Source: Paucimonas lemoignei (GTDB taxonomy: Bacteria; Pseudomonadota; Gammaproteobacteria; Pseudomonadales; Pseudomonadaceae). From it: DNA of 64,000 nucleotides. Shown here piece by piece: positions 48,031-56,969 of this stretch. The translations under genes were made by a program, and so were the position numbers. Each line of letters begins with the position of its first letter. The first letter of the stretch is position 1. The notes below the pieces were generated by a model. That model searched no databases and was not told the DNA's origin. It saw only the letters and a list, made by a program, of their open reading frames with translations. The stretch spans positions 4,836,001 to 4,900,000 of the forward strand of contig LS483371.1 in NCBI GenBank assembly GCA_900475325.1, in the 5' to 3' direction.

Positions 48031-48046
48031 CCCATGAACCTATGAT
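48019..48046 (+). promoter_or_regulatory. Sigma-70 promoter of the DUF523/MerR/photolyase operon
   Basis: -35 TTGACT (48019-48024), 16-base spacer, -10 TATGAT (48041-48046). Start of transcription expected near 48053, between the two operators. Confidence 0.75.
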
Positions 48047-48056
48047 GAGGTTAAGT

Positions 48057-48080
48057 TGTACAGCGAATTTACTCTGTACA
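48057..48080 (+). promoter_or_regulatory. LitR/PplR-like operator 2
   Basis: TGTACA-N12-TGTACA, exact match. It begins about 10 bases after the -10 element and ends 20 bases before the operon start codon, a position expected to block initiation or clearance. Confidence 0.8.
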
Positions 48081-48100
48081 ATTTTGTTCAGAGGTTCGCG

Positions 48101-49063
48101 ATGCAAGGTTCAGCAGTCCATAAACCCAAACTCGGTATCAGTGCCTGCCTGATGGGCGCCGAGGTGCGTTTCAATGGTGGCCATAAAGAGTCCCATTTGT
48201 GCACTCGCGCGCTGACCGAGTATTTCGAATTCGTCACGGCATGCCCGGAAGTGGCGATCGGCCTGGGCATCCCCCGCGAACCTATCCGTTTGGTCGGTGA
48301 CGGCCAGAACCCGCAAGCTGTGGGCACCGTGAACCGCGAGCTGAACGTGACCCAGGCGCTGGCCGATTATGGCGTGCAGATGGCCGACGAACTGGGCGAT
48401 ATCTGCGGTTACATCTTTATGCAGAAGTCCCCGTCCTGCGGACTGGAAAGGGTCAAGGTGTATACCGAAAAAGGCGCCCCGGTAGAGGGCGGCGGACGCG
48501 GTATTTACGCCCAGGCATTCTGCGAGCGCCATCCGAATATGCCAGTCGAAGAGGATGGCCGCCTCAACGATCCCGTGCTGCGAGAGAACTTCATCACCCG
48601 CGTGTTTGCCTATGCCGCCTGGCAGGACCTGCTCAAGGCCGGACTCACTCGTCGCTCGCTGACCGAATTCCACTCCCGCTACAAATACCAACTGATGGCC
48701 AACGACCCGGTGCAATACAAGGCATTGGGCAATCTGCTGGGCAACATGGGGCGCAGCGACCCCAACGAGATTGCCCCGCAGTATTTCAGCGACCTGATGG
48801 CAGCGTTGAAAAAACCCGCCACCCGTCGTACCCATACCAATGTCCTGCAACACCTGTGCGGTTACCTGAAGCAGACCATCAGTGCCTCGGACAAACAGGA
48901 AGTCCAGCAGCTGATCAGCCAATACCATCAAGGCATCGTGCCCTTGATCGTGCCGCTGACCCTGCTCAAGCACCACTTCCGCCAACACCCTGACCCCTAT
49001 GTGGCGCTGCAGGTTTACATGCAGCCACATCCGGAAAATCTCAGCCTGCGAAATGCGATCTAA
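48101..49063 (+). CDS. DUF523-DUF1722 fusion protein (YbgA-like)
   Basis: 320 aa from ATG 48101; the frame runs through the operator but the protein starts there after AGAGG. Residues 1-155 are DUF523 (LGISACLMGAEVRFNGGHKE, and the CPEVAIGLGIPREPIRLV block), with Cys pairs such as SPSCGLERV. Residues about 190-310 are DUF1722 (YKYQLMANDPVQYKALGNLL). E. coli YbgA is next to phr, and both domains occur in thiouridine desulfurase and photolyase-associated contexts. First gene of the light-type operon, 3 bases before merR. Confidence 0.9.
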   Translation: MQGSAVHKPKLGISACLMGAEVRFNGGHKESHLCTRALTEYFEFVTACPEVAIGLGIPREPIRLVGDGQNPQAVGTVNRELNVTQALADYGVQMADELGDICGYIFMQKSPSCGLERVKVYTEKGAPVEGGGRGIYAQAFCERHPNMPVEEDGRLNDPVLRENFITRVFAYAAWQDLLKAGLTRRSLTEFHSRYKYQLMANDPVQYKALGNLLGNMGRSDPNEIAPQYFSDLMAALKKPATRRTHTNVLQHLCGYLKQTISASDKQEVQQLISQYHQGIVPLIVPLTLLKHHFRQHPDPYVALQVYMQPHPENLSLRNAI

Positions 49064-49066
49064 CCC

Positions 49067-49996
49067 ATGAATGAGATCAGTCAACCCGTGCCCGACAACG
49101 TGCCGCTCATGGCAGAAGAATGGCTGCCGATCCGCGAAGTCTCGCGCCAGACTGGTGTCAACGCGGTCACCCTGCGAGCCTGGGAGCGCCGATACGGACT
49201 GATCGTGCCCCATCGCACTCCAAAAGGTCATCGGCTGTACTCAGACGCTCATGTCCAGCGCGTGATGCACATCCTGACGTGGCTTAATCGCGGCGTGTCC
49301 GTCAGCCAGGTAAAAAACCTCATTGATAGTCGCCAGCCCGACACCCTTGTCCCCGGCAGTGACTGGGACGCGCTCAAGCAGAACCTGAGCAAAGCCATTG
49401 GCGAACTGGCCGAACGTCGAGTCGATGACCTGTTCAATCAGGCCATGTCGCTGTACCCGCCGCGCACCGTGTGCGAACAGTTGGTGTTGCCACTGCTGGA
49501 GGAGCTGGAAAGCCGCTGGCAGGGCCAGTTTGGCGGACAGATGGAACGCGCGTTCTTCTACTCCTGGCTGCGCAGCAAGCTGGGTGCCCGGATCTACCAC
49601 AACAACCGCCAGGTCAGCGGCGCCCCGGTATTGCTGGTCAACCATTCAGACCTGCCGATGGAGCCGCACCTGTGGCTCAGCGCCTGGCTGATCAGCACCG
49701 CCGACTGCCCGGTGGAAGTCTTCGACTGGCCACTGCCCAACGGCGAGCTGGCACTGGCCGCCGAATTCCTCAAGCCTCGGGCCGTGTTGCTGTATTCGAG
49801 CAAAGCCCTCAATACCGCGCAGCTTTCGAAACTGCTGATCAACGTGCCCTGCCCGACTGTGTTGGCGGGCACCAGCGTGCGCATCCACTGCGATGAACTG
49901 GGCGAATCGATCAGCAAGATCGAAGGCCTGCACCTGGCCCAGGACCCCATCGGCGCGCTGGCAGCTCTGCAGCTACTGGATATTTTCAAGGAATGA
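49067..49996 (+). CDS. MerR-family regulator, class II LitR/PplR-like
   Basis: 309 aa, DNA-binding domain at residues 19-90 (WLPIREVSRQTGVNAVTLRA), then a helical region and a Rossmann-like C terminus. The cobalamin motif is missing (VNHSDLPMEPHLW in place of D-x-H-x2-G). In P. putida, class II LitR proteins repress such operons in darkness and need a LOV photoreceptor partner. It lies within the operon whose promoter has two LitR-type sites, so autoregulation is inferred. Its stop overlaps an upstream alternative ATG of phrB. Confidence 0.9.
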   Translation: MNEISQPVPDNVPLMAEEWLPIREVSRQTGVNAVTLRAWERRYGLIVPHRTPKGHRLYSDAHVQRVMHILTWLNRGVSVSQVKNLIDSRQPDTLVPGSDWDALKQNLSKAIGELAERRVDDLFNQAMSLYPPRTVCEQLVLPLLEELESRWQGQFGGQMERAFFYSWLRSKLGARIYHNNRQVSGAPVLLVNHSDLPMEPHLWLSAWLISTADCPVEVFDWPLPNGELALAAEFLKPRAVLLYSSKALNTAQLSKLLINVPCPTVLAGTSVRIHCDELGESISKIEGLHLAQDPIGALAALQLLDIFKE

Positions 49997-49998
49997 CT

Positions 49999-51447
49999 AT
50001 GCAACTGCTATGGCTGCGCAGCGACCTGCGCGTCCACGACAACACCGCGCTGAGCGCTGCCCTTGAGCAAGGGCCGACCGTGGCCGTGTATCTGATCAGC
50101 CCGGCGCAATGGCTCAGCCACGACGATGCGCCGTGCAAGGTGGATTTCTGGCTGCGCAATCTGGTTGAGCTGCGCGCCGCCTTGAGTGAGTTGAACGTGC
50201 CGTTGCTGATTCGCCAGGCCGACACGTGGGACAAGGCCCCCGAAGTGTTGCTTGATCTGTGCACTGAGCACTCGATTGAAACGGTGCACGCCAACGAAGA
50301 ATACGGCATCCACGAGACCCGCCGCGATGAGGCGGTCGAGCGCGCCTTGCAACAGGCTGGCCTGCACTGGCGCAGCCATCTGGACCAACTGTTTTTCAAG
50401 CCGGGCACTGTCCTGACCAAAACCGGCAATTACTTCAAGGTGTTCAGCCAGTTTCGCAAGGTGTGCTACACCCGCATGCACCACGCGATGCCGACCCTTG
50501 TGGGCCTGCCGAAAAAGCAAAATCCGCTGGCGATCAAGAGCGACGACATCCCTCAGCAGGTCGACGGTTTTCCTACCCCGTCCAAAACCCTGCAGGCACT
50601 ATGGCCCGCGGGCGAAGACGAAGCGCGGCGACGGCTGGCAGACTTCAGCGATCAACAGATCGACTACTACAAGGACGAGCGCGATCTGCCCGCCAAGCCG
50701 GGCACCAGCCAGCTGTCGGCCTACCTGGCCGCCGGGGTGATTTCGCCGCGCCAGTGCCTGTATGCCGCGCTGAACAGCAATCAGGGCGAGTTCGAAACCG
50801 GCAGCGTCGGCGCCGTGACCTGGATCAACGAGCTGCTCTGGCGCGAGTTCTACAAGCACATTCTGGTGGGCTACCCACGGGTTTCCCGACACCGAGCCTT
50901 CCGCCCGGAAACCGAGGCCCTGCAGTGGCGCCAGGTGCCCAAAGAGTTGGCAGCCTGGCAGGAAGCACGCACCGGCCTGCCGATCATTGATGCCGCCATG
51001 CGCCAGCTGCTGGAAACCGGCTGGATGCACAACCGGCTGCGCATGGTGGTGGCGATGTTCCTGACTAAGAACCTGCTGATCGACTGGCGCGAAGGCGAGC
51101 GGTTTTTCATGCAGCATTTGATCGATGGCGACCTGGCCGCCAACAACGGCGGCTGGCAGTGGAGCTCGTCCACCGGCACCGATTCATCACCTTACTTCCG
51201 CATCTTCAACCCGCTGTCCCAGTCCGAGAAGTTCGACCCCGAGGGGCTGTTCCTCAAGCACTGGCTGCCGGAGCTGGCCGGGTTGAACAAAAAAGAAGTG
51301 CACAACCCGGCCGCTGCCGGTGGGCTGTTCGGCGTCGCCAGCTACCCCAAGCCGATTGTCGACCTGAAGAGCAGCCGCGCCCGCGCGCTGGCCGCCTTCA
51401 AGGCGCTGCCCCACCTGCAACCCGCCGAGGCCCTGGACGATGAGTGA
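49999..51447 (+). CDS. phrB: Deoxyribodipyrimidine (CPD) photolyase
   Basis: 482 aa from ATG 49999 (AAGGA six bases before; an ATG at 49993 has no room). Antenna domain residues 1-130 (LLWLRSDLRVHDNTALSAAL), FAD domain from about 200 with WINELLWREFYKHIL, GLPIIDAAMRQLLETGWMHN and NNGGWQWSSSTGTDSSPYFR. It repairs cyclobutane pyrimidine dimers with blue/near-UV light. Class I type. SnoaL-like gene overlaps its end by 8 bases. Confidence 0.97.
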   Translation: MQLLWLRSDLRVHDNTALSAALEQGPTVAVYLISPAQWLSHDDAPCKVDFWLRNLVELRAALSELNVPLLIRQADTWDKAPEVLLDLCTEHSIETVHANEEYGIHETRRDEAVERALQQAGLHWRSHLDQLFFKPGTVLTKTGNYFKVFSQFRKVCYTRMHHAMPTLVGLPKKQNPLAIKSDDIPQQVDGFPTPSKTLQALWPAGEDEARRRLADFSDQQIDYYKDERDLPAKPGTSQLSAYLAAGVISPRQCLYAALNSNQGEFETGSVGAVTWINELLWREFYKHILVGYPRVSRHRAFRPETEALQWRQVPKELAAWQEARTGLPIIDAAMRQLLETGWMHNRLRMVVAMFLTKNLLIDWREGERFFMQHLIDGDLAANNGGWQWSSSTGTDSSPYFRIFNPLSQSEKFDPEGLFLKHWLPELAGLNKKEVHNPAAAGGLFGVASYPKPIVDLKSSRARALAAFKALPHLQPAEALDDE

Positions 51448-51862
51448 TTACCTGCGCTGTTTCGCGCGGGAATTCGCCGCGCTGGATAAACACACCCTGG
51501 ATCGGCTGAACACGCTGTACGCCGACGACGTGCTGTTCACCGACCCGCTGCACCAGATTCGCGGCATCAACGACATGCAGCGCTATTTCGGCGAGTTGTA
51601 CGCCAACGTCAGCCATCTGCATTTCGACTTTTACGCCTTTGATGAAGTCGCCCCCGGCAACGGTTATCTGCGCTGGACCATGAGCTATTCGCACCCGCGT
51701 CTGGCCAACGGCCGCACGATCCGCGTCGACGGCTGTTCGCACCTGTTGTGGCGAGACAAGGTTTATCAACACCGCGATTATTTCGACGCCGGTGCTTTGT
51801 TGTACGAGCACTTGCCGGTCATGGGCAGGCTGATTGCCTGGCTGAAAAGGAGACTGGGATGA
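51440..51862 (+). CDS. SnoaL-like/NTF2-fold small protein
   Basis: 140 aa. Begins inside phrB. SnoaL-like pattern LNTLYADDVLFTDPLHQIRG and a central YFGELYANVSHLHFD, with a WTMSYSHPRLANGRTIRVDG strand. Fold of nuclear-transport-factor 2; members may be isomerases or scaffolds. Conserved in photolyase/SDR/CFA operons. Overlaps the next start by ATGA. Confidence 0.87.
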   Translation: MSDYLRCFAREFAALDKHTLDRLNTLYADDVLFTDPLHQIRGINDMQRYFGELYANVSHLHFDFYAFDEVAPGNGYLRWTMSYSHPRLANGRTIRVDGCSHLLWRDKVYQHRDYFDAGALLYEHLPVMGRLIAWLKRRLG

Positions 51863-52641
51863 ACAGCACAGACGTCAAACGGATCTGGTTGACCGGAGCC
51901 AGCAGCGGGATCGGGCTGGCGCTGGCCGAAGAACTGCTCAAGGCCGGTCACAAACTCGCTCTAACCGCCCGCAGCCTGCCGCCGCTCGAAGCGCTGGATC
52001 AGCGCTTTCCGGGGCAAGTATTGCTGGCGCCGGGCGATGTTACCGACAACGCCCAGGTCACCGGCATTGGCGAACGCATCAATCTGGTCTGGGGTGCGCT
52101 CGATTGCGCGATCCTCAACGCGGGCACTTGTGAATACGTGGACAGCAAACACTTTGACGCGGCGCTGATAGAGCGCGTGGTGCGCACCAACCTACTGGCC
52201 AGCTCGTACTGCATTCAGGAAGCCCTGCTGTTGCTGCGCAATGGGCATCAACCTCATCTGGTCGGGGTGTGCAGCGCGGTCACTTATCTGCCGCTGACCC
52301 GCAGCGAAGCCTACGGCGCGTCCAAAGCCGGGCTGCGCTATCTGTTGCAGTCACTGCGCATCGACCTCGCCCACGAGAACATCGACGTCACCATCGTCAG
52401 CCCGGGCTTTGTCGACACCCCGCTGACGGCCAAAAACGATTTCCCCATGCCCATGCGCTGGCCGGTCGCCAAGGCCGCCAGTTTTATTGCCGAGCGTTTG
52501 CAGCGTAAACGTCGGCCGATGGAGATCGCCTTCCCCGGCCCGTTCATCCTGACTTTGCGTCTGTTGGCGCTGCTGCCGACCCGCCTGCAACTGGCGCTGG
52601 GCAAACGCATGGCCCGCTCGCAGAACAAGGACGCTCAATGA
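51859..52641 (+). CDS. Short-chain dehydrogenase/reductase
   Basis: 260 aa from ATG 51859 (AAGGAGACTGGG). The cofactor motif TGASSGIGLALAEELLKA, LNAG, catalytic YGASKAG, and PGFVDTPLT are intact. A classical SDR of unknown substrate, likely lipid- or carbonyl-related given its operon. It overlaps both neighbours by four bases. Confidence 0.93.
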   Translation: MNSTDVKRIWLTGASSGIGLALAEELLKAGHKLALTARSLPPLEALDQRFPGQVLLAPGDVTDNAQVTGIGERINLVWGALDCAILNAGTCEYVDSKHFDAALIERVVRTNLLASSYCIQEALLLLRNGHQPHLVGVCSAVTYLPLTRSEAYGASKAGLRYLLQSLRIDLAHENIDVTIVSPGFVDTPLTAKNDFPMPMRWPVAKAASFIAERLQRKRRPMEIAFPGPFILTLRLLALLPTRLQLALGKRMARSQNKDAQ

Positions 52642-53885
52642 AAATCGCCATTGTCGGCAGCGGGATTGCCGGGTTGACCAGCGCCTATCTGCTCAATCGC
52701 AAGCATGACATCAGCGTCTTCGAAGCCGCCGACTGGATCGGCGGGCACACCCATACCGTCGACGTTCAAGTGGCCGGGCGAGATTACGCCATCGATACCG
52801 GGTTCATTGTGTTCAATGACTGGACCTACCCGAACTTCATCAAGCTGCTGGGCCAGATTGGCGTAGGGTTCAAGCCCACCGAAATGAGCTTCTCGGTGTG
52901 CGACCCCAAGACCCGAACCGAATACAACGGCAACAACCTCAACAGCCTGTTCGCCCAGCGCAGCAACCTGCTATCGCCGACGTTCTGGGGCATGCTGCGC
53001 GACATTCTTCGCTTCAACCGCGAGGCCCTGGCTGACCTCGAACACCAGCGCATCGACCCACACACCACCCTGGGCGATTACCTGCAAAGCCACGGTTATG
53101 GGCAGCGGTTCATCGAGCATTACATCGTGCCGATGGGCGCGGCGATCTGGTCGATGTCGCTGGCCGACATGCTGGCCTTCCCGCTGCAGTTCTTTGTGCG
53201 TTTCTTCAAGAACCACGGCTTGCTATCGGTCAGTAACCGGCCGCAGTGGTGCGTGATCAAGGGCGGTTCCAGTCGCTACATCGAACCGTTGACTACATCA
53301 TTCCGCGAACGCATCCGTCTGGCGTGCCCGGTGCACAGGGTCGAGCGCGATGAACACGGCGTGACGGTGCACAGCGCGGCGGGCAGTGAACGCTTCGACA
53401 AAGTCATCTTCGCCTGCCACAGCGATCAGGCCCTGAAGTTGCTGGCCGAGCCAAGCGCCGCCGAGCAGGACATTCTGGGCGCCCTGCCCTACGCCGAAAA
53501 CGATGTAGTGCTGCACACCGACGCCCGCCTGCTGCCCAAGCGCAAGCTGGCGTGGGCGAGCTGGAACTACCGCCTCGGCGGCGGCACACAGCAAATGGCC
53601 GCCGTGACTTACGACATGAACATCCTGCAGGGCATCGACAGCGACACGACGTTTTGCGTCAGCCTCAACCAGACTGACGCCATCGATCCGAACAAGATTC
53701 TGGCCCGTTACCGTTACGCCCATCCGCAATACAGCCTGGCGGGCGTGGCGGCACAAGCGCGCTGGGAAGAGCTCAACGGCGCTCATCACACCTGGTTCTG
53801 TGGCGCTTACTGGGCCAACGGTTTCCATGAAGATGGCGTGGTCAGCGGGCTGCGGGTGGCCCACGCCTTCGGGGAGAGCCTTTGA
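52638..53885 (+). CDS. NAD(P)/FAD-dependent amine-oxidase-like protein
   Basis: 415 aa. FAD site IAIVGSGIAGLTSAYLLNRK, DYAIDTGFIVFNDWTYPNFI and the terminal CGAYWANGFHEDGVVSGLRV. This is the group that accompanies DUF1365 and CFA-family genes in Proteobacteria (for example the singlet-oxygen sigma-E regulon of Rhodobacter). Predicted to modify fatty-acyl chains. ATGA overlap with the SDR and TTGA overlap with DUF1365. Confidence 0.9.
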   Translation: MKIAIVGSGIAGLTSAYLLNRKHDISVFEAADWIGGHTHTVDVQVAGRDYAIDTGFIVFNDWTYPNFIKLLGQIGVGFKPTEMSFSVCDPKTRTEYNGNNLNSLFAQRSNLLSPTFWGMLRDILRFNREALADLEHQRIDPHTTLGDYLQSHGYGQRFIEHYIVPMGAAIWSMSLADMLAFPLQFFVRFFKNHGLLSVSNRPQWCVIKGGSSRYIEPLTTSFRERIRLACPVHRVERDEHGVTVHSAAGSERFDKVIFACHSDQALKLLAEPSAAEQDILGALPYAENDVVLHTDARLLPKRKLAWASWNYRLGGGTQQMAAVTYDMNILQGIDSDTTFCVSLNQTDAIDPNKILARYRYAHPQYSLAGVAAQARWEELNGAHHTWFCGAYWANGFHEDGVVSGLRVAHAFGESL

Positions 53886-54688
53886 CCTTGAACAGCGCCC
53901 TGTACAGCGGCTGGATTGCCCATCGCCGCTTCGCGCCCCGCGCCCATGACTTCCGCTACCGGATCGGTCTGTTGTACCTGGATCTGGATGAGCAGGACGC
54001 AGTGCTGGGGCTGTCGCCGCTGGCGGGCAAGGGACGCTGGGCGCCGTTTGCCTTTCGCGAGACCGACTACCTGCGTGAGTCCACGCGCCAGGGCGTGCCC
54101 TTGATCGAGGCCGTGCGTGCACGCATCAGCGAGGCGCTCGGGCGCAGACCGCTGGGCAAAGTCTGCCTGCTGACTCAGGCGCGCAGTTGGGGCTTGGCGT
54201 TCAACCCGGTAAGTTTTTTCTACTGTTACGACGCCGATGGCTCACTGGCGGCGATTCTCTGCGAAGTCACCAACACCCCGTGGCGCGAGCGCTACCACTA
54301 CGTACTGCCCGCCGACGGCGAAGGTCATCAGCACTTTGCAGTGGCCAAGGCATTCCACGTTTCGCCGTTCCTGCCCCGTGACCTGGAATACCGCATGAGC
54401 TTCAGCCCACCGGATGCTCGCCTGGGCGTGCACATGGCGGACTGGCAAGGCGACTTCAAGATTTTCGACGCGACGTTGAACCTGCAACGCCAGGAACTGA
54501 ATCGCCACAACCTGCACCGCTATTTAATGACCTTTCCCTGGATGACCGCCAAGACCTGTCTGGCGATCTACTGGCAAGCCCTGCGCCTGCTGCTCAAGCG
54601 CACCCCTATCTCCCCCCATCAGGCTGCCGACGGCGAATACCGCGCTGCTGCCACGCAACCTAAGGATCTGCGCCATGAAAAGCAGTAG
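53882..54688 (+). CDS. DUF1365 family protein
   Basis: 268 aa starting at TTG 53882, with GGGGAG five bases upstream and overlap with the previous stop; a second TTG at 53888 is possible. Family blocks YSGWIAHRRFAPRAHDFRYR, FNPVSFFYCYDADGSLAAI and EVTNTPWRERYHYVLP are clear. Usually paired with the FAD protein and a CFA-family methyltransferase; no catalytic activity is known. It overlaps the CFA gene by 14 bases. Confidence 0.9.
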   Translation: MTLNSALYSGWIAHRRFAPRAHDFRYRIGLLYLDLDEQDAVLGLSPLAGKGRWAPFAFRETDYLRESTRQGVPLIEAVRARISEALGRRPLGKVCLLTQARSWGLAFNPVSFFYCYDADGSLAAILCEVTNTPWRERYHYVLPADGEGHQHFAVAKAFHVSPFLPRDLEYRMSFSPPDARLGVHMADWQGDFKIFDATLNLQRQELNRHNLHRYLMTFPWMTAKTCLAIYWQALRLLLKRTPISPHQAADGEYRAAATQPKDLRHEKQ

Positions 54689-55943
54689 CAGCAGTTTTTC
54701 TGCCAATCTGGGCACCAATAGCCTGACCGCCAGCATTCTGCGTCGGGGTGTTCTGCGCCAGCTTAAACAGCTGCGCAAAGGCCAATTGGTGATCAGCGAA
54801 GGCGCCGAGCGGCATGTGTTTGGCACCGCCGGTGCGTTGCTGCAGGGTGAAATCCAGATTGTGGATTCGGCGACCTGGGGCATGGTCGCCAGCAATGGCT
54901 CGATCGGCGCAGGTGAAGCCTTCATTCATGGCTACTGGACTTCACCTGACCTGACTGCGGTGATCCGGGTGTTTGTCAGCAACCTCGACGTGCTCGACGG
55001 CATGGAAGGCGGCATGGCCAGGCTCGGGCGCCCGCTGATTCAGGGGCTGCACTGGCTCAATCGCAACACCCGGCAAGGCTCACAGAAAAACATCGCCGCC
55101 CATTACGACCTGGGCAATGATCTTTTCGAGCAGTTCCTCGACCCGACCATGATGTACTCCGCGGCACAGTTTCTGAGCCCCGACGACACGCTGGAGCAGG
55201 CGCAGCTGAACAAGCTGGAGCGCATCTGCCAGAAGCTGGCGCTCAAGCCTGAAGATCACCTGCTGGAAATCGGTACCGGCTGGGGCAGCATGGCGATCTA
55301 TGCCGCGCAGCACTATGGCTGCAAAGTGACCACCACCACGCTATCCAAAGAACAATTCGCCTACACCGAGCAGCGTATTGCTCAGCTGGGCTTGCAGGAT
55401 CAGGTCACGCTGCTGCTCAAGGATTACCGTGATCTGACCGGTCAGTTCGACAAGCTGGTGTCTATCGAAATGATCGAAGCGGTGGGCCATCGGTTCTTGC
55501 CGACCTACTTCAAGCAATGCGCCCACCTGCTCAAGGACGATGGCCTGATGCTGCTCCAGGCCATCACCATTCGCGATCAACGTTACGAACAGGCCAAGCG
55601 CAGCGTCGACTTTATCCAGCGCCACATCTTCCCCGGCGGCGCCCTGCCGTCGCTGCAGAAAATGCTCGAAATCGTCACCCGCGATACCGACATGAACCTG
55701 TTGCACATGGAAGACTTCGGCCCGCACTACGCGCGCACCCTGCGCATCTGGCACGACAACTTCCGCCATGCCCACGGTGCGCTCACCGAACTGGGTTATG
55801 ACGACTACTTCCTGCGACTGTGGGAGTTTTACCTGTGTTACTGCGAGGGCGGGTTTCTGGAGCGCACCATTGGCACCGCGCAATTGCTGCTGGCCAAGCC
55901 TTTGGCGCAGCCACTGCCGCTGCTGGGCCGCCTGAATGCTTAA
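54675..55943 (+). CDS. CFA-synthase family S-adenosylmethionine methyltransferase
   Basis: 422 aa from ATG 54675 (AAGGA). Central AHYDLGNDLFEQFLDPTMMY, AdoMet motif LEIGTGWGSMAIYAAQHYGC and EMIEAVGHRFLP. Longer than E. coli Cfa by about 40 residues. Adds a methyl(ene) group to unsaturated acyl chains of membrane lipids; it could make cyclopropane acids or a methylated/furan precursor like the Rhodobacter enzyme of this operon type. Membrane-surface enzyme. Overlaps DUF2878. Confidence 0.92.
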   Translation: MKSSSSSFSANLGTNSLTASILRRGVLRQLKQLRKGQLVISEGAERHVFGTAGALLQGEIQIVDSATWGMVASNGSIGAGEAFIHGYWTSPDLTAVIRVFVSNLDVLDGMEGGMARLGRPLIQGLHWLNRNTRQGSQKNIAAHYDLGNDLFEQFLDPTMMYSAAQFLSPDDTLEQAQLNKLERICQKLALKPEDHLLEIGTGWGSMAIYAAQHYGCKVTTTTLSKEQFAYTEQRIAQLGLQDQVTLLLKDYRDLTGQFDKLVSIEMIEAVGHRFLPTYFKQCAHLLKDDGLMLLQAITIRDQRYEQAKRSVDFIQRHIFPGGALPSLQKMLEIVTRDTDMNLLHMEDFGPHYARTLRIWHDNFRHAHGALTELGYDDYFLRLWEFYLCYCEGGFLERTIGTAQLLLAKPLAQPLPLLGRLNA

Positions 55944-56457
55944 ACAAATCGCCAATGCCGTGCTGTTCCAGGTGGGCTGGTTTGCCTGCGTGATGGGCGG
56001 CAACAGTCCCTGGCTACTGCTGGCCATCGGCGTTCTGGTGGTGCACCTGCTGTGGATAAGTTCATGGGCAGCGGAAGGCAAATTACTGCTGTGGATAACC
56101 AGCGTGGGCATCCTTCTCGACAGCGCGCTGATGCATCTCGGTGTCTTTGCGTTCGGTAACGACAGTTTACTGATCCCGCTGTGGCTGATCGTGCTCTGGC
56201 CGGTGCTGGCGACAACCCTCAACCATTGCCTGGCCTGGACAGCGAAGCCCTGGTCGCGGGCCAGTTTGCTGGGCGCGGTGGGTGGGCCGATGTCGTATTA
56301 CGCAGGCTCGAAGTTGGCAGGCGTGCAATTGCCCATGGGCATGTGGCCCAGCCTGCTATTGCTGGCAGCGATCTGGACGGGGGTGTTTCCCTTGTTGCAA
56401 TGGCTGGCGGGCCGATCAATCGCTGGTCAGGCAATCCACACCCGGGACACGCACTGA
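55936..56457 (+). CDS. DUF2878 family membrane protein
   Basis: 173 aa with four or five hydrophobic helices (IANAVLFQVGWFACVMGG, then LLWITSVGILLDSALMHLGV and WLIVLWPVLATTLNHCLAW). Function unknown; this family is commonly the last member of the FAD/DUF1365/CFA cluster, so an inner-membrane partner in the lipid pathway is a reasonable inference. Start overlaps the CFA gene by 8 bases. Confidence 0.88.
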   Translation: MLKQIANAVLFQVGWFACVMGGNSPWLLLAIGVLVVHLLWISSWAAEGKLLLWITSVGILLDSALMHLGVFAFGNDSLLIPLWLIVLWPVLATTLNHCLAWTAKPWSRASLLGAVGGPMSYYAGSKLAGVQLPMGMWPSLLLLAAIWTGVFPLLQWLAGRSIAGQAIHTRDTH

Positions 56458-56473
56458 CATACACTGCGCGCCT

Positions 56474-56788
56474 ATGACGCCGACCCTGATCCCGCTCAAT
56501 ACCCTCCCCACAGAAACAGCCATCACGTGCTCAACCTGTGCGGCCTGCTGCTGCCAACTGGAAGTGATGCTGATCACCGACACCGGCGTGCCCGAACGCT
56601 TCATTGATCACGACGACTGGGGTGGTGAAGTCATGCTGCGCCTGGACGACGGCTGGTGCGCGGCGCTGGATCGCAACACCATGATGTGCACCATCTACGA
56701 AAAGCGGCCACTCATCTGCCGCGAATTCGAGACCGGCTCAGAAGAGTGCATGAATGAGCGGATGGGAATTGAGACTGCGTATCTCTGA
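56474..56788 (+). CDS. YkgJ-family cysteine-cluster protein
   Basis: 104 aa from ATG 56474. The zinc/iron-sulfur cysteine cluster is CSTCAACCCQLEV with a later C in DGWCAALDRNTMMCTIYEKR and CREFE. Function unknown. It follows DUF2878 by 16 bases and may be a tail gene of the same operon, though the family is widespread outside it. Confidence 0.85.
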   Translation: MTPTLIPLNTLPTETAITCSTCAACCCQLEVMLITDTGVPERFIDHDDWGGEVMLRLDDGWCAALDRNTMMCTIYEKRPLICREFETGSEECMNERMGIETAYL

Positions 56789-56865
56789 CGCATGAAATCT
56801 GTAGGAGCTGCCGAAGGCTGCAAATAGCCTACGGATCGGTGCAACTCCTGCAAAAATGCTGCACC

Positions 56866-56948
56866 TGTGGGAGCGAATTCATTCGCGAGGCATGTGTACA
56901 GCCGACCTCGACGGTCACCCCCCTTTCGCGAATGAATTCGCTCCCACA
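56866..56948. repeat. Inverted REP pair, GTGGGAGCGAATTC family
   Basis: Arms intact apart from GCGAGGC at the inner left. A degraded GTAGGAGCTG arm lies at about 56802-56823. Confidence 0.87.
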
Positions 56949-56969
56949 GGAATCGCTGCGGACGTGTTC

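Noticed and set aside
56888..56900. TGTACA as another LitR-type site
   Set aside because: It lies within a REP spacer and has no partner at N12 spacing.
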